From NCBI RefSeq assembly GCF_051106095.1, contig NC_135789.1:21447764-21511763 (forward strand): 64,000 nucleotides of DNA, in the 5' to 3' direction. The position numbers and the translations under genes were made by a program. The notes beneath the pieces were generated by a model. That model did no database searches. It saw only the letters and a program-made list of their open reading frames with translations, and was not told where the DNA came from. This document shows, piece after piece, positions 22,120-34,399 of this stretch. Each line of letters opens with the position of its first letter. Positions within the stretch are counted from its first letter, which is position 1. The DNA is from Pogona vitticeps. Its lineage: Eukaryota > Chordata > Lepidosauria > Squamata > Agamidae.

Positions 22120-22300
22120 TGCTGGCACATATTTTATTTCATGCTAGCTTTTGTGGACTGTAGCCAATTTCATCAGATACAAGTGGGCTCCAATCCACAC
22201 TTTATAGCAGACACTAAAAATGGTTACTGTATAAGAATAGATTGTTTGTTTGTTGTTTCCTACACTAGACTTACACGGTTACCCAGCCCCCTGCCCTCAA
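22120..22300. repeat. Interspersed repeat (TTTATTT...GAGCTTTTGTGGAC family)
   Basis: CATATTTTATTTCATGCTAG followed by CTTTTGTGGACTG and a TCATCAGATAC segment recurs in variant form at 25425-25625 and 31838-31985. The family is unclassified here. Confidence 0.45.
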
Positions 22301-22410
22301 ATGTACAAAATGTAGAAGTGTAGAAGTGTGTGGCCATGCATATGTTTGCTGTGGACTGATATGGAGATAGATGTTTGATTTCTAGTTAGTAGCTCCATAG
22401 TCTACACACA

Positions 22411-23231
22411 TCAGAACGGCAGTATAAGATAGGCATGAATTTCTATACCCAGGAGCAGTGGAAGAGAAAGGGAAACAGCCATTGAAGCAATAATTGCTGA
22501 TTTACTAACAGAGTAGACCCCTGGTCTAGATGGGCGGGTGTGAATGGGTTCAGTTTCTGATTTGGACGGTTCCTCATTTTTTCGGGGGGGGGGAGGAAGT
22601 ATCACAGGAGTCGTCTTCTTAACTTTAACAACCTCATCTTCGTTGGTTACAGGCGGTTCAACGTTGTTAGAAAACGGATCAGAGAAACTCAAATTCTGGC
22701 AACAAGCCATAACTGTCCAATGCATCTTCTGTCCTCTCACCAACCGAACTCAAAAAGGGTGCAGGGCCGAATCTCTCCGCATCCGTCGGTTTCCGCAGGG
22801 GTGCGCTCCGCACCGCGCCAATGGTACCGCAACACGGGTGCCTTGCCCAGTCCCCTTCTACTGGAGGAGTGTTGTGCCGAGCATCGGCCTCTCCCTTTGT
22901 TCTTAGGGAAGACCACGAGGGACCCCATTCAAGAGTCTCGTAGCTCAACTCTCTTCCTTCTTGAGAGGGCGGATCGGGAAGCAGCCCTCCTCACTTTAAC
23001 TTCGGGAAGTACCTCAGCAACCCACTCGTGCTCTCTTAGCTTCTCGATCTCCCTCTTCTTCTTCCTCAGCTCTATTTCTACCTCAAAACAGCGCTCACCG
23101 CGGGTATTTATACTTTCCTCCCAAACCGACAACTCCTGCTCCACCCCTTTCGCGCCTTCTCTCTCCTCCACTAAATGAACTTCAAACTTCCCGCTCTTTC
23201 GTGTCTCTTTCTCTGCGGTCCTGTTTTCCAT
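22411..23231 (-). pseudogene. Retroelement-like coding remnant, family unknown (fossil)
   Basis: Read on the minus strand, it starts with a charged, coiled-coil-like stretch (KKKREIEKLREHEWVAEV) and ends with a proline-rich stretch (ILPPPPRKNEEPSKSE). The composition suits a gag-like or ORF1-like protein, but no enzyme domain is present and the family is not certain. It is broken. It could also be a degraded host gene. Confidence 0.3.
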
Positions 23232-23339
23232 CAGGTCCTCTCACCCTCACCCGTTCTCTACTTCCCTTCCCTCTCTGGGACCCTCACTAGCAGGGGACGT
23301 CACACTCCCCAGTAGGACTCCTTCACGGCGGGATAGAAA

Positions 23340-23830
23340 TCTAATAAACAAACAGAACAATATAGTTCCACCGCAACAGTAGTCAGTCCACTTTTATCCT
23401 TCCACTTTCATGCCAGACCATATTAATGATTACTCTCGTTAGCCACACGGGAAATGCACAAATCAATGTGTGAAGTTAGTCAGCACCACCAGTGAGATAA
23501 CACTGCCTTACTCAGTCTACATCACGTTACCCATAATGGCTAAAATTCTATTGTAATTAACCAAGTGTGCAAGGAGAATTGCACAAGTGTTGTCTGCAAT
23601 TTACTGGCCATCTCTTGTGCAGACACACAACTAGGCAAGTACAAGCACACAACACAACAATCACACACATAAACTATGCAATTTTCAGTACACCGTATTT
23701 ATTAGTAATGGGATAGGATTCCAGCCAATGCGAAAGGCAGTGTGTTATAGTTTTTAGGAGAGAAATGTGGGATAAAAATATTTTAAATCAATCAATCAGT
23801 CAATCTTTGAGTGGGATTTGAGAGATCCAG
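23340..23830. other. Unassigned sequence
   Basis: GGCGGGATAGAAATCTAATAAAC at 23327-23349 is the tail of an L2/MIR-like SINE or LINE. The rest has no recognisable feature. Confidence 0.35.
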
Positions 23831-24005
23831 TGTCAAGGCCCTCCGGAGCCATGATACTCACTGACTTTAGCATGACCTACTTGCAAGGCTGTTGTGAGGA
23901 TGAAAGGATCGAGGAGAAAAGCCACTATGCTGTCTTCAATTGGTTGGAGGAGAGGTGGGATGTAAGTAAATGAATAAAGAAGCAAGCTAAATAAATAAAT
24001 AAGCA
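23830..24005 (+). mobile_element. tRNA-SINE/L2-like repeat body and tail
   Basis: TGCAAGGCTGTTGTGAGGATGAAAGG and GGAGAGGTGGGATGTAAGTAAATGAATAAA match the body and L2-like tail of the same SINE type seen at 13728. The tRNA-like head is degraded. Confidence 0.5.
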
Positions 24006-25420
24006 GGCCACCTATCAAGCACAAAATTAAATGCATTTTGTAAGGAATTAAGATAACCCAATTTCAAAACTTTGAAGAAATTCAAAACAAAATCCATTGT
24101 GCAAAAGATTTCAATGTCTGTTATAACTAAATATCTTTTTGAAACATTCATGGTGAGTGTATTTTTATTCATCACTTTAAAGACGAATGAACATTGGCAC
24201 AGGACACAAGAAAACAGAGTACATTTCAAATTCTCAATTTCTCCAGTAACCAAATAAGCACTACGTGGCATGATGTTTCATTGGTATTCGGTGCTGAAAA
24301 AGGCAGATAAATTCAAAATACCATCTCCAGGTAGCTTGATATGTGTCCTGTTCATATTCCCTTCTTTTTCTGGAGAACACCAAATGCAATCCCACTGTCA
24401 GTCACCTGGCGATTCCACCTTCACATATTTCAACTCCATTTTCATTGTATTATTGCATGAAAAACCCAAGCCGTGTTCGGGTGCTAGAAAACATATACTG
24501 CAGACAAGGCAGGAGCCTCAGTTCCTCGTTTCTGGTTTGGTCCACTAAAAACAGAAGGTGGGGAGCCCTTATGTGTACAGGTGTGCCTCCTTTCGCTGCC
24601 TGCTCTTACTCCTCCTCCCATCCCTATTCCTTCCTACAGGGCCACCCTCCAGCCAGAGACAAAGAGGAGGGGGGGGAAGTGTTGCCTTCATTCTCCTAGT
24701 TGCCTCTCTACCTTCTGGGCTGCCTGTGTTCCTGGCATTTATTTACCCCACCCCTTAAGATGAGGTCATCACCACACTGTGGAGGTGTGGAGAGACAGTG
24801 GCATCCACCAGAGCAGTGGTCCACCACCTTGGATTCCCAGAGATGCTTGCATTCCAACTCCCAGATATCTTGTCCAACACAGCTAGCAGTGAAGGCTTGT
24901 GGGACCCAAGGCCAGAAGGCACTGAAGTAGATTATGAGCCCATGGGGCAGAGTGTGTGTGTGTGTGGGGGGGGGCTCCATCACTGCCCCTCCCACTCCAG
25001 ATCTGGAGGCGAATCCCTCGTCCTGATGGTGGTAATGCTGCAGGGAGGCCACACAGCTATTGGAAGGAGTTAGCTGCTGAGAGCCAAAGAAGAAAGGGCT
25101 GGATGGACAGTACAGAGAATTGGGCAGTCTCCATATTAACTGCGTAATGCAAGACTGGCCCAGGAGTGACTAACTTATGCACTTGGGGAGAGTTGTTGCC
25201 TAACCGTAATTCTGCTTCTCCCCTTTCAGGGGAGAATTACTAGCAGACGCTAGGCGATGGTCATCTACACTATATCTAGGCAACTCTTGACCTCAGTAGC
25301 TCCTTTACTCCCCATCGTCTTTCTGACCACTTTACTTCTGAAAAGACATCTCAGGGGAGCAGGAAATAGAGCCATGTTTTCCTGCTTGGATCATAAGCAC
25401 ACACAGACCCCCCCCCCCAA
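24006..25420. other. Mostly unassigned sequence
   Basis: A possible hAT miniature remnant lies at 24815-24930 (CAGTGGTCCACCACCTTGG...CAACTCCCAG). No exon with supporting splice sites was found. Confidence 0.35.
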
Positions 25421-25424
25421 AAAA

Positions 25425-25625
25425 ATAGTACAGTGGCACCTTGAAGAGTAACCGTTATATTTTAATGCGAGCTTTTTTGGATAAGTGTGTCTGATGAACA
25501 ACAGAAGGTCACATTGAGCTCTAACAATTAATCTTTAAGGTGCCACTCGGTTGTTTTTTTATTTTGTTTTTGTTTGGATTTTCTCACACAGACTAACGTG
25601 GCTACTTCTTTGAAAATCACTCACA
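25425..25625. repeat. Interspersed repeat, GTGGCACCTT/AAGGTGCCAC family
   Basis: It starts with CAGTGGCACCTTGAAGAGTA and, further right, has AAGGTGCCACTCGG and ACAGACTAACGTGGCTAC. The same pieces occur at 31838-31985, so it is an interspersed repeat of unknown class. Confidence 0.55.
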
Positions 25626-26108
25626 ACAATGAGTGAAGCACATGGAGAAGCCCCGGATCCGTTCTGTGGCTAAGCTGCGGCAGAAACGGGTCATCACTGA
25701 AGCGACAACAAGGCAACCGTACAGGGTTCCTGCCTGGAAGAAATCTGCATAACATTTGGACCTCGAACTTGAGGAACCAGCCTTGGATCTACTGGGAAAG
25801 GCATCCTACGACGGAGTGTGGGATCTATGAGGCTTTGTGAGGGATGGAGCAGACTTCCTTTTGCCTTTTGTTTTAAAGGCCATTGTAAAAAATACATATA
25901 GAAGTCTTGGATAACAGTTTCTTTTTGGAAATCTGGAAATTGTAAGAAATAGTAAATTACAGTTATTTAACTTTATATTACCAATTGATATGGACATCTA
26001 AAAGGGATGGCCCTACATGCACACGTTAGCAAAAGGAGCAATTGTCTATCAGTAGGCAGCCTTCGAGTTGCACTGGATTCCACCGCAAGAGATTGCTAAC
26101 CCGGGGAC

Positions 26109-26554
26109 TCAGGGTGCGGACTGAGGCACTCCTCTGGTCTCGCCGCCTTCTCTTTGGAGCAACTTGACCTGTGTATTCCGCTTCCAGAAACAAAACGAAT
26201 GAGGACTCGACAAAAACGGCATTTGAGTTGAAGCAAAATGAACGCCTGCACTGAGGTCTATTCTCCCTTCAAACACCAGGAATGAAGGATTAGCAGTGAA
26301 ATGCACTGACATTTCTACTGACAGATAAGTTGATTCTGTTCCACCAGGCACCGTCCATGTGCTCCCAGGAGGTGTGGTGATAGGCAGCCCTTGGCGCACG
26401 AGTTCTCCCTGTGTAAAAGCACCCCTGGGTGCTGCCCAAATCTGGGCATCCCGGGTGGATCCAGGAACACGGCCCGGACTCTCGGCTGGATTCCAGAAAT
26501 TAGACCGAAGGGCCCGAGAAGACATGCTGTCCAACGCACGGTCTTGCCAAAATT
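26109..26554 (-). CDS. Unrecognised terminal exon (SVEMSVHF protein)
   Basis: On the minus strand a good acceptor (TTTGTTTCTATGCAG) precedes a 148-codon open stretch that ends in TGA at 26109-26111. The phase needs one base from an upstream exon. The protein contains EFWQDRALDSM, LRSNFWNPAES, GAFTQGELVRQGLPITTPPG, SVEMSVHF and NPSFLVFEG. Part of it recurs in frame at 10223-10349 and its start recurs at the right edge of the window, 63965. That supports a real coding exon, probably the last of a gene. In the right-edge copy a CCDC92-like exon lies 1.5 kb upstream in the same orientation, so it may belong to that gene. I do not recognise the domain. Confidence 0.5.
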
Positions 26555-27230
26555 CTGCATAGAAACAAATGTTCGTCACAATTGGGATGAGACTTGATGG
26601 CACATCAGTAGCGCTGCTTATCTAATAACCGGAAGAAACTACAGCGTTCTAAAAAGCAAGGTTCCAAGCTCGGCAACCGACCTCTTCCGTTGTAGCTCTC
26701 CATCGACGGACAGCTGAAGAGACGCTGCTTTCAACCATGGTGGCTTTATTAATGGCCCAAAATACGGAACGAGCCCTCCTTTAAAGGCTCCGAAGAGAGA
26801 GGGACAGGGCGAAGAATCCCACAGATTCATTTGTGACCCACTCCATGTTCTGACCAAATATCCTGCTCTCCACCAGCATTCCTGTCGGCCGGGACGTCTC
26901 CTCTGACACCCCAGCCTCCTTGGCCAACCCACGAGGGATGCCTCACCTGTGGCCCCGAGGGCAGGGGGGCCCCCCCTGCTCCGCCGGTCCCTCTGCCGAC
27001 CCACCTCACCAAGCAGAACTGGATCAGCCCCTGGGAGACGGCGGGCCTCCTCCCTCCCGTCCAGACGTCACCAGGCTTGATCCCTGCAAAGCTGGGCTTG
27101 GCGATGCATGGCTCAACTCCCGTCATCTGTCCAGGATAGGATGATGGGGAGTTGGAGTCCAGCAATATGTAGGTGGAAGCTCAGCACTCAGTCTCACGGA
27201 ATCGATCATTCTATCGATCCAGCGTTTTTA
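26555..27230 (-). repeat. Segment repeated in inverted form at 63480-63964
   Basis: It matches the right edge of the window in the opposite orientation, including an AATAAA (minus strand of about 26748-26756), the GATGGAGAGCTACAACGGAAG stretch and the acceptor before the SVEMSVHF exon. The middle part (about 26830-26990) is absent from the right-edge copy, where a hairpin stands instead. Confidence 0.8.
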
Positions 27231-27348
<118 letters not shown>

Positions 27349-27376
27349 ATCTATCCGACCCCCTCCCCTTCCTCAC

Positions 27377-30300
27377 CTGAGTTATGAAGCGGTCCAGTCC
27401 ATGGGCTCCTCCTCCGGATAGGAGGAAGGAGCCCAATCCATCGGTTCCTCATCCGCTGTTCCCGACGGGCTCCATTCCATCGACTCTGCTGCTTTGGAGA
27501 CAGAAAGAAGAGTCCAAGTTATACCAGAAGACAATGACTAGATAACTAACCAATGAAATAACTAACAGCCCTATCGTGACGGGTTGAGCCCAAGGGATCC
27601 CTTGGTGGCAAATTCTACCCCCCCATTCTAGGATCCCTGGGACCTTGGATCATGAGGGGGCACAATGAGTGTGAGGTTTGCCAGCCTGGGGTGGGCCCCC
27701 GACTTGGCCCATTCCCACTGGGGACACCGACACACATCCGTGCCCCCTCCACCCTCACCCGTGGCACTGTCAAAGGCAGGGAAGCTTCCTGGCCAAGCCT
27801 CTAGGGCGCCCCACAGCCCTCCCTTCTGGACCAATGGGGCTGGGAGCCCAGAGCCTCCCCGGGCACCCATCCTGGCTGGGCAGGGAACCCACCAAGGCAG
27901 GGCCCAAAGGTGCACCCGCCGGGAGACCCACTGCCTCCACCTTCTCAGATGCCCCCCGAAGGGCGGTGGCTGCCCTCCTGCCCCACATCCTGGGTGGAGG
28001 GAGACCATCCCTGACCCCTGGCCCCCCTGCCCAAGGCCCCACCTGGAGGAGCCGGAGGAGCCCAGCTCGAGGCAACAAAGAATTGAGTCGCAGGAGAGCC
28101 GTTTGCTTTTCTCTTGCGCGATGGCGCATTCACCCTGCAGAAATGGGGAGAAGTGGGGTGGGGGGAGATATCGTAGGGAGTCAAGAGGTAAAAGGAACAA
28201 TAGGTAGGTTTGGCCTTGGAGTTCAAAACAAAGCAGGACAAAGGCTAACAGAGTTTTGTCAAGAGAACAAGCTGGTCATCACAAACACTCTTTTCCAACA
28301 ACACAAGAGGGGACTCTGCACATGGACATCACCAGATGGGCAATACCGAAATCAGATCGGTTATGTTCTCTGCAGCCAAAGATGGAGAAGCTCTATACAG
28401 TCAGCAAAAACAAGACCTGGAGCTGATTGTGGCTCTGATCATCAGCTTCTTATAGCAAAATTCAAGCTTAAACTGAAGAAAGTAGGAAAAACCACTGGGC
28501 TAGTCAGGTATAATCAAAACAAAACCCCTTATAAATACACAGTGGAAGTGAAGAACAGATTTAAGGAACTCGATTTGGTGGACAGAGTGCCTGAAGAACT
28601 TTGGATAGAGGCTCAAAACATTGTCCAGGAGGCAGCAATAAAAACCATCTGAAAGAAAAGGAATTGCAAGAAAGCAAAGCGGCTGTCCAGCGAGGCCTTA
28701 CAAATAGCAGAGAAGAGAAGGGACACAAAATGCAGGGGAGATAGGGAAAGATACAGAAAATTGAATGTGGACTTCCAAAGAATAGGAGGGAGAGACAAGA
28801 GGGCCTTCTTAAATGAACAATGGAAAGAAATAGAGGAAAAGAATAGAAAGGGGAAAACCAGAGATCTGTTCAAGAAAATTGGAGATTTTAAAGGAACATT
28901 TTCTGCAAAGATGGACATGATAAAGGACAAAAATGAGAGGGATCTAACAGAAGCAGAAATCATCAAGACGAGGGGGCAAGAATACACAGCAGAATTATAC
29001 GAGAAATATCTGGATGTCCTGGACAGCCCAGATAGTGTGGTTGCTGACTTTGAGCCAGACATCCTGGAGAGCGAAGTCAAGTGGGCCTTAGAAAGTATGA
29101 CTAACAACAAGGCCAGTGGAGGTGATGGCATTCCAGTTGAACTATTTAAAATGTTAAAAGATGACGCTGTTAATGTGTAGCCTACATAATTAACTTGTAA
29201 ACCGCCCAGAGAGTGTTTGAAGTGCTATGGGGCAGTATATAAGCAGCACGCTTTGCTTTGCTTTGCTTTAGGGTGCTACGTTCAATATGCCAGCAAGTTC
29301 AGAAAAGTCAGCAGTGGCCAAAGGATCCCCATCCCAAAGAAGGGTGGTGTCAAAGAATGCTCCAAATACCGTAGAATTGCACTCATTTCAGACACTGGCA
29401 ACGTTATGCTCAAAATCCTCCAAGGAAGGCTTCAGCAGTATGTGGACCGAGAACTCCCAGAAGTACAAGCTGGATTTCAAAGGGGCAGAGGAACTAGAGA
29501 CCAAATTGCTAACATGCGCTGGATTATGGAGAAAGCCAGAGAGTTCCAGAAAAACATCTACTTCTGCTCCATTGACTACACAAAAGCCTTTGACTGTGTG
29601 GACCACAGCAAACTATGGCAAGTCCTTAAAGAAATGGGAGCTCCTCACCACCTTATCTATCTCCTGAGAAATCTATATGTGGGACAGGAAGCAACAGTTA
29701 GAACTGGATATGGAAAAACTGATTGGTTCGAAATTGGGAAAGGAGTACGACAAGGCTGTATATTGTCTCCCTGCTTATTTAAATTATATGCAGAATACAT
29801 CATGTGAAAGGCTGGACTGGATGAATCCCAAACTGGATGAATCCCAATTAAGATTTCCAGAAGAAATATCAAAAACCTCAGATTTGCAAACAATACCACC
29901 CTGATGGCAGAAAGTGAGGAAGAATTAAAGAACCTCTTAAGGAGGGTGAAGGAGAGCACAAAAATGGTCTGAAGCTCAACATCAAAAAAACTAAGATCGT
30001 GGCCACTGGCCCCATCACCTCCTGGCAAATAGAAGGGGGAGATATGGAGGCTGTGATGGATTTTACTTTCTTGGGCTCCATGATCACTGCAGATGGTGAC
30101 AGCAGCCATGAAATTAAAAGACCCCTGCTTCTTCGGAGGAAAGCGACGACAAACCTAGACAGCATCTGGAAAAGCTATGTTTTTTTCCTGTAGTGATGTA
30201 TGGAAGTGAGAACTGGACCATAAAGAAGGCTGACCGCCGAAGAATGGATGCTTTAGAATTGTCCTGGTGGTGACTCTTGAGGGTTCCCTGGATGGCAAGG

Positions 30301-30489
30301 AGAACAAACCTATTCCCTGATGTTGGGAAAGTGTGAAGGCAAGAGGAGAAGGGGACGGCAGAGGACGAGGTGGATGGACAGTGTCTGCGAAGTGACCAAC
30401 AGGAAATCTGACCAAACTCAGTGGAAGACAGGAGGCCCTGGCATGCTCTGGTCCATGGGGTCACAAAGAGTCAGACATGACTTAACGAC

Positions 30490-30520
<31 letters not shown>

Positions 30521-30639
30521 GCGCCCCCACCCCCCGCACTGTCCCTCCACCCCAGGAGACCAACCAGGTTACCTTACCTGGCCTGAACCTGAACGAGGGT
30601 CACAGAGGGGAAGAGCCATCCCGTGAACGGCTGTGCCAT
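27377..30639 (-). CDS. Unrecognised four-exon gene, copy B (EPMDW-tail protein, 114 aa)
   Basis: Coding exons are 30639-30578 (62 nt), 28134-28043 (92 nt), 27839-27759 (81 nt) and 27491-27382 (110 nt, TAA). Lengths, phases, donors and acceptors match copy A. Exon 1 is the same protein as in A (MAQPFTGWLFPSVTLVQVQA). Exon 2 keeps [10 protein letters not shown] but differs afterwards (PATQFFVASSWAPPAPP). Exon 3 reads [20 protein letters not shown]. Exon 4 repeats (E/S)MEW, EPMDW, EPMDW. No stop or frameshift falls inside any exon. Intron 1 is about 2.4 kb and carries the antisense BovB, which here has an added SINE piece. The gene lies upstream of the SVEMSVHF exon on the same strand. Product unknown. 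Confidence 0.72.
28172..30520 (+). mobile_element. BovB LINE in intron 1 of gene copy B
   Basis: Same insertion as in block A: endonuclease middle ([19 protein letters not shown] near 28257), reverse transcriptase (CSIDYTKAFDCVDHSKLW near 29567, GKGVRQGCILSPCLFKLYAE near 29736), and a 3' end GGGTCACAAAGAGTCAGACATGACTT with an (AAC)n tail to 30520. The catalytic block reads FANN near 29884. It is split by a SINE fragment at 29165-29275 and has several other breaks. Confidence 0.9.
29165..29275 (+). mobile_element. 5'-truncated SINE inside BovB of block B
   Basis: TAAACCGCCCAGAGAGTGTT, GGGGCAGTATATAAG and a (CTTTG)n tail match the 3' end of the tRNA-SINE at 57170-57412. Blocks A and C read straight through at this place (GCTGTTAAGGTGCTACATTC), so this insertion is later than the block duplication. 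Confidence 0.8.
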
Positions 30640-30890
30640 TGTCGCCAATATGATGAAGGGGAGGACGCAAAAGATGTTAGAAGGAGCAGGAAGTGGGAAA
30701 AGGGCAGGAGAAAGGAGGAAAAGCAGCTAGCTGGCGGGGAAGGTTGGCGACAGTGAATAACGGTCCACGGAATCCCTTCAGACAACTGACCAATAAGCAT
30801 GGGCAGGGGCAGGTCGCTAATCGGAATGCCCCAAACAGGGGTCGCCCTGAGCAACGGTGGAAACTGCTTTCGCTTTTATGTGAATTTTAA
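30640..30890 (-). promoter_or_regulatory. Likely promoter of gene copy B
   Basis: CCAAT at 30790-30794 (inverted relative to the gene) and an X-box-like GTCGCC-CTG-AGCAAC at 30841-30855, at the same distances from the ATG as in block A. Confidence 0.45.
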
Positions 30891-31218
30891 AGGTTTTATG
30901 CCATTCTCTGTCATAACACCATTTCCTGGTGGTACCTTTATTGATTTCTTTAAATTCCAAGGTACAATAACAGATTTGGCCACTAGGGGGGTCTCTATAC
31001 AGCATTAGATCTGCACCCCATTTATTTGTTGAGCAAAATATATGCACGTCTTTCAAAATTATACAACAGGTCCTCTATTTATACAGTTTGTACGTTAGGT
31101 ACGGAATACCTCCCTACATTCATCAGGTATTGTAGCAAACGCTGGCCTTTTTTTCTTTCCAATCGTTTCTTGATGGGCACAGATATTTTCCCCCACTTTT
31201 TAGCCATTTCTGCCCCTG

Positions 31219-31682
31219 GGCTGCAGTTAGCAAAAACAAGACCTGGAGCTGATTGTGGCTCTGATCATCATAGCAAAATTCAAGCTTAAACTGAAGAGAG
31301 TAGGAAAAACCACTGGGCTAGTCAGGTATAATCTAAACAAAACCCCTTATAAATACACAGTGGAAGTGAAGAACAGATTTAAGGAACTCAATTTGGTGGA
31401 CAAAGTACCTGAAGAACTATGGACGGAGGGTCGTAAAATTGTACAGAAGGCAGCAACAAAAACCATCCGAAAGAAAAGGAATTGCAAGAAAGCAAAATGG
31501 CTGTCCAACGAGGCCTTAGAAATAGCAGAGAAGAGAAGGGAAACCAAATGCAAGGGAGATAGGGAAAGTTGCAGAAAACTGAATGCGGACTTCCAAAGAA
31601 TAGCAGGGAGAGACAAGAGGGCCTTCTTAAATGAACAATGGAAAGAAACAGAGGAAAAGAATAGAAAGGGAAAAACCAGGGG
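31219..31682 (+). mobile_element. Separate BovB fragment
   Basis: It begins in the endonuclease/linker region ([12 protein letters not shown]) and stays open through VEVKNRFKELNLVDKVPEEL to EKNRKGKTRG. It repeats sequence already present once in block B, and it joins the block directly at TGCAGTTAG/CAAAAACAAG. It looks like a rearrangement product rather than a fresh insertion, as no tail or target duplication is visible. Confidence 0.8.
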
Positions 31683-31837
31683 AATAAATGAGCGCGGGAA
31701 GGGGTGAAGCGCTCCAACGCTGGAGGCCTTGAAGAGAATATTGGACTGCCATTGGACACCCAGGACGCTTCGTGGGGTCTGCTGGATGTTCAGGCGCCAT
31801 GCAACTCTGCAAGCCACCCCCCCCCCAAAAAAACACA

Positions 31838-31985
31838 ACACGAGAAAAGTATTGTGGCACCTTTAAGACAAGCATATTTATTGGAGCGTGTGTTTTTATG
31901 GCTACCATGGCCTGGTTGTCTTGGTTTTTTTTTTTTCTTTTGTGGCTGGAACAGGCCAACGCAGCAACCTCTCTGAAAACCCCTA
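31838..31985. repeat. Interspersed repeat, GTGGCACCTTTAAGACAAGC family
   Basis: GTATTGTGGCACCTTTAAGA, then ATTTATTGGAGCGTG, then AACAGGCCAACGCAGCAACC. Related to 25425-25625. Confidence 0.55.
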
Positions 31986-32956
31986 GTTCTTCTGTTTCCT
32001 AGATTTCCACCTGATCCTCTGTCCAAGGACTTCTGGGCCACAAGTCCTCGCGGCCGGCAATAGATATTCCATCAGAACACACACACCCCACTGGAGTGCC
32101 CAGGCTTTCCTCTTCCCTCCCCGTCGCTTATTCGTCTTGCGCCATCCTGGGGGTTTCCTTTAACCTTATACGTAAACGGCTCTTTTCCCCCATGAAGAGC
32201 AAGACCAAAGGGCTCTCAGTAATTAAGGCGCTCTCCGTTCTGCACACACACACTTTTATTGTTACAGCATCAAGCCATATAAATAAAACAAAATTAAATG
32301 CAGAGCTTCAAGTACTGACATATACAGCAAAACACCAAATCAAATAAGCAAAAAGCAATAAAACTACAAATAGGACAATGTAAGACCAATGTCTAAGGGT
32401 TTGGCTATCCATTCTGGCTACTATGGCATGCCGCCCAAAATTGCACTCCCAGTTCTGTGGTAATCCGATTTTGATCAATAAACAATTGGTTACAGTAGTC
32501 CGAGTCTAACTGGCTTGACATGTCTTTTAAGAGAGGTGTAATATATTTTCCTCGAATCTTGTTATGCCTGTTACATCTGAGCATCAGATGCTCAATGGAT
32601 TCTATCTCACCAGGTCCACAAGGGCAGAGTCTCTGTTCCCTCGGGATCTTCTTAAACCTGCCTTCCAGGACTGCTGAGGGAAAGGCCTCCCATCTAGCCA
32701 AAGTAAAGGCTTTCCTAAACTTATATATCTCAAGCGGTCATAAACAGGCCATGGGGAGCAAGCGATATTTGTGTGTGTCTGCTGTACCTAGATATTTAAA
32801 GCAGGAAACCTGTTTGAGAGATTGCCCATTTATAGTCCAAGACCTTTTCTTTTGTCTTCTACCAAAGGCCATAATTTTGGTCTTTTGATAATTTATTTCT
32901 AATTCCTTCATTTTGCAGAATTCTGAAAATTTCTTAAGGGCTCTCTTTAGGCTGAT

Positions 32957-33193
32957 ATTCCAGCAGCCCAAAAACTCGTTTCCCGCCAACCTAGCAGTTT
33001 GAAAGCATACAAATGCAAGTAGATAAATAGGGACCACCTCAGTGGGAAGGTAACAGTCGCGCTGGCCATGTGACCACGGAAGATTGTCTTCAGACAAAAC
33101 GCTGGCTCTGTGGCTTGGAAACGGGGATGAGCACCGCCCCCTAGAGTCGAACACGACTGGACAAAAAATTGTCAAGGGGAACCTTTACCTTTA
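32957..33193 (+). mobile_element. Sauria-type SINE with BovB-like tail, 12-bp target duplication
   Basis: GCCAACCTAGCAGTTTGAAAGC, GGCCATGTGACC, GGGGATGAGCACCGCC and AGAGTCGAACACGACTGGAC are the hallmarks; the tail is CCTTTACCTTTAC. The target repeat CTTTAGGC(T/C)GAT stands at 32945-32956 and 33194-33205. The 5' end looks truncated. Confidence 0.85.
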
Positions 33194-34399
33194 CTTTAGG
33201 CCGATTGGAGTTCTTGCTAGAAGCACAGCATCGTCCGCATAAAGAAGGATAGAAATATGTCTTTGATGTAATTTTGGAGCATGGAGACTAGGAGAGTTCA
33301 GGTATTCTACTATGTCATTTATGTATAAATTAAACAGAGAGGGGGCCAGTAGGCAGCCCTGTCTGACTCCTCTATAGGTGTTAATTGGTTGTTAAATTTC
33401 CTTTCCTGTTGAGCCTAACCTGGAGTTTGGTGTTGTCATGTAGCACACGCAACAATAGAACTAATCGTTTATCTGTTGAGGTGGTTTCTAAATTGGCCCA
33501 TAGTTGCTGTCTTGAGATCGAATCGAAGGCTGCTTTCGGATCGACAAATGCAGCATATAATGAGGTTTGACCCTTTGACGCCTATTTCTCTATAAGGTGT
33601 TGGATAATGAGAGAGTGGTCCATAGTGGATCTACCCTCTCTAAAACCAGCTTGCTCTGCAGCTATTCTATTTTCTTCAACCAACCAAGTCTCAAATTTAT
33701 CCTGAAGATGCCTACCATATAGTTCACTACAAATGTTCAGGAGACTAATGTGGCGATAATTTGCCGGCTCATCTCTTAGTACTTTTTCAAATAGAGGAAC
33801 TCTTATTGCAGTGTTCCATTCTGCAGGAAAAAGGCCTGTAGAATCAATATATGTAAATAATGCTGCAAGGAAAGGAGCCCACCAGTCAATATTCTCTTTG
33901 AAGAGTTCCGGAGGCAAACCCTCTGACCCTGGTACTTTACCTATTTTCAGTGGGCAATATGGGATATAATTTCCCATTTACACCGGGAGATTGGAGGATC
34001 AATTTGGCAAGCGGGGTTTTGTTTCTTAACATTAACCAATTGTCAGAACTTGGAAGAATTTTTCTTTTTGCAGCTAGAATTACTTCTGCCCATAGCGAAT
34101 GAGTATATTCTTTTTTCTTTCGATATATTAGATGTTTATATGCTGCTTTTTGAACCCCAAGCTTCTGTTGAATTTCCTGTCTCTGTTGTTTGATTTTTTA
34201 AAACTGATAATAGACAGCTGTAAGGGCTTTTCTTGCTCTTGGACAATCTATATCAAACCAGGGTTTGGATTTCCTATAAGTTGTTAAGAGTCGGTCTTTA
34301 GATTCATTTAAATTTATTTTTAGTTCCTGTACTAGATTGTTATAAATCATAATGTGTTCATTCTGTATATTATAGTCCAGGTCATCAAATTTAAGAGTA

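Noticed and set aside
24815-24930. hAT miniature element
   Set aside because: CAGTGGTCCACCACC and CAACTCCCAG hint at one, but neither a matching right end nor a target repeat could be found.
27678-28652. Plus-strand 324-codon open frame
   Set aside because: It runs antisense through exons 2-3 of gene copy B and then into the BovB. The two halves belong to different things, so it is a chance join in GC-rich DNA.
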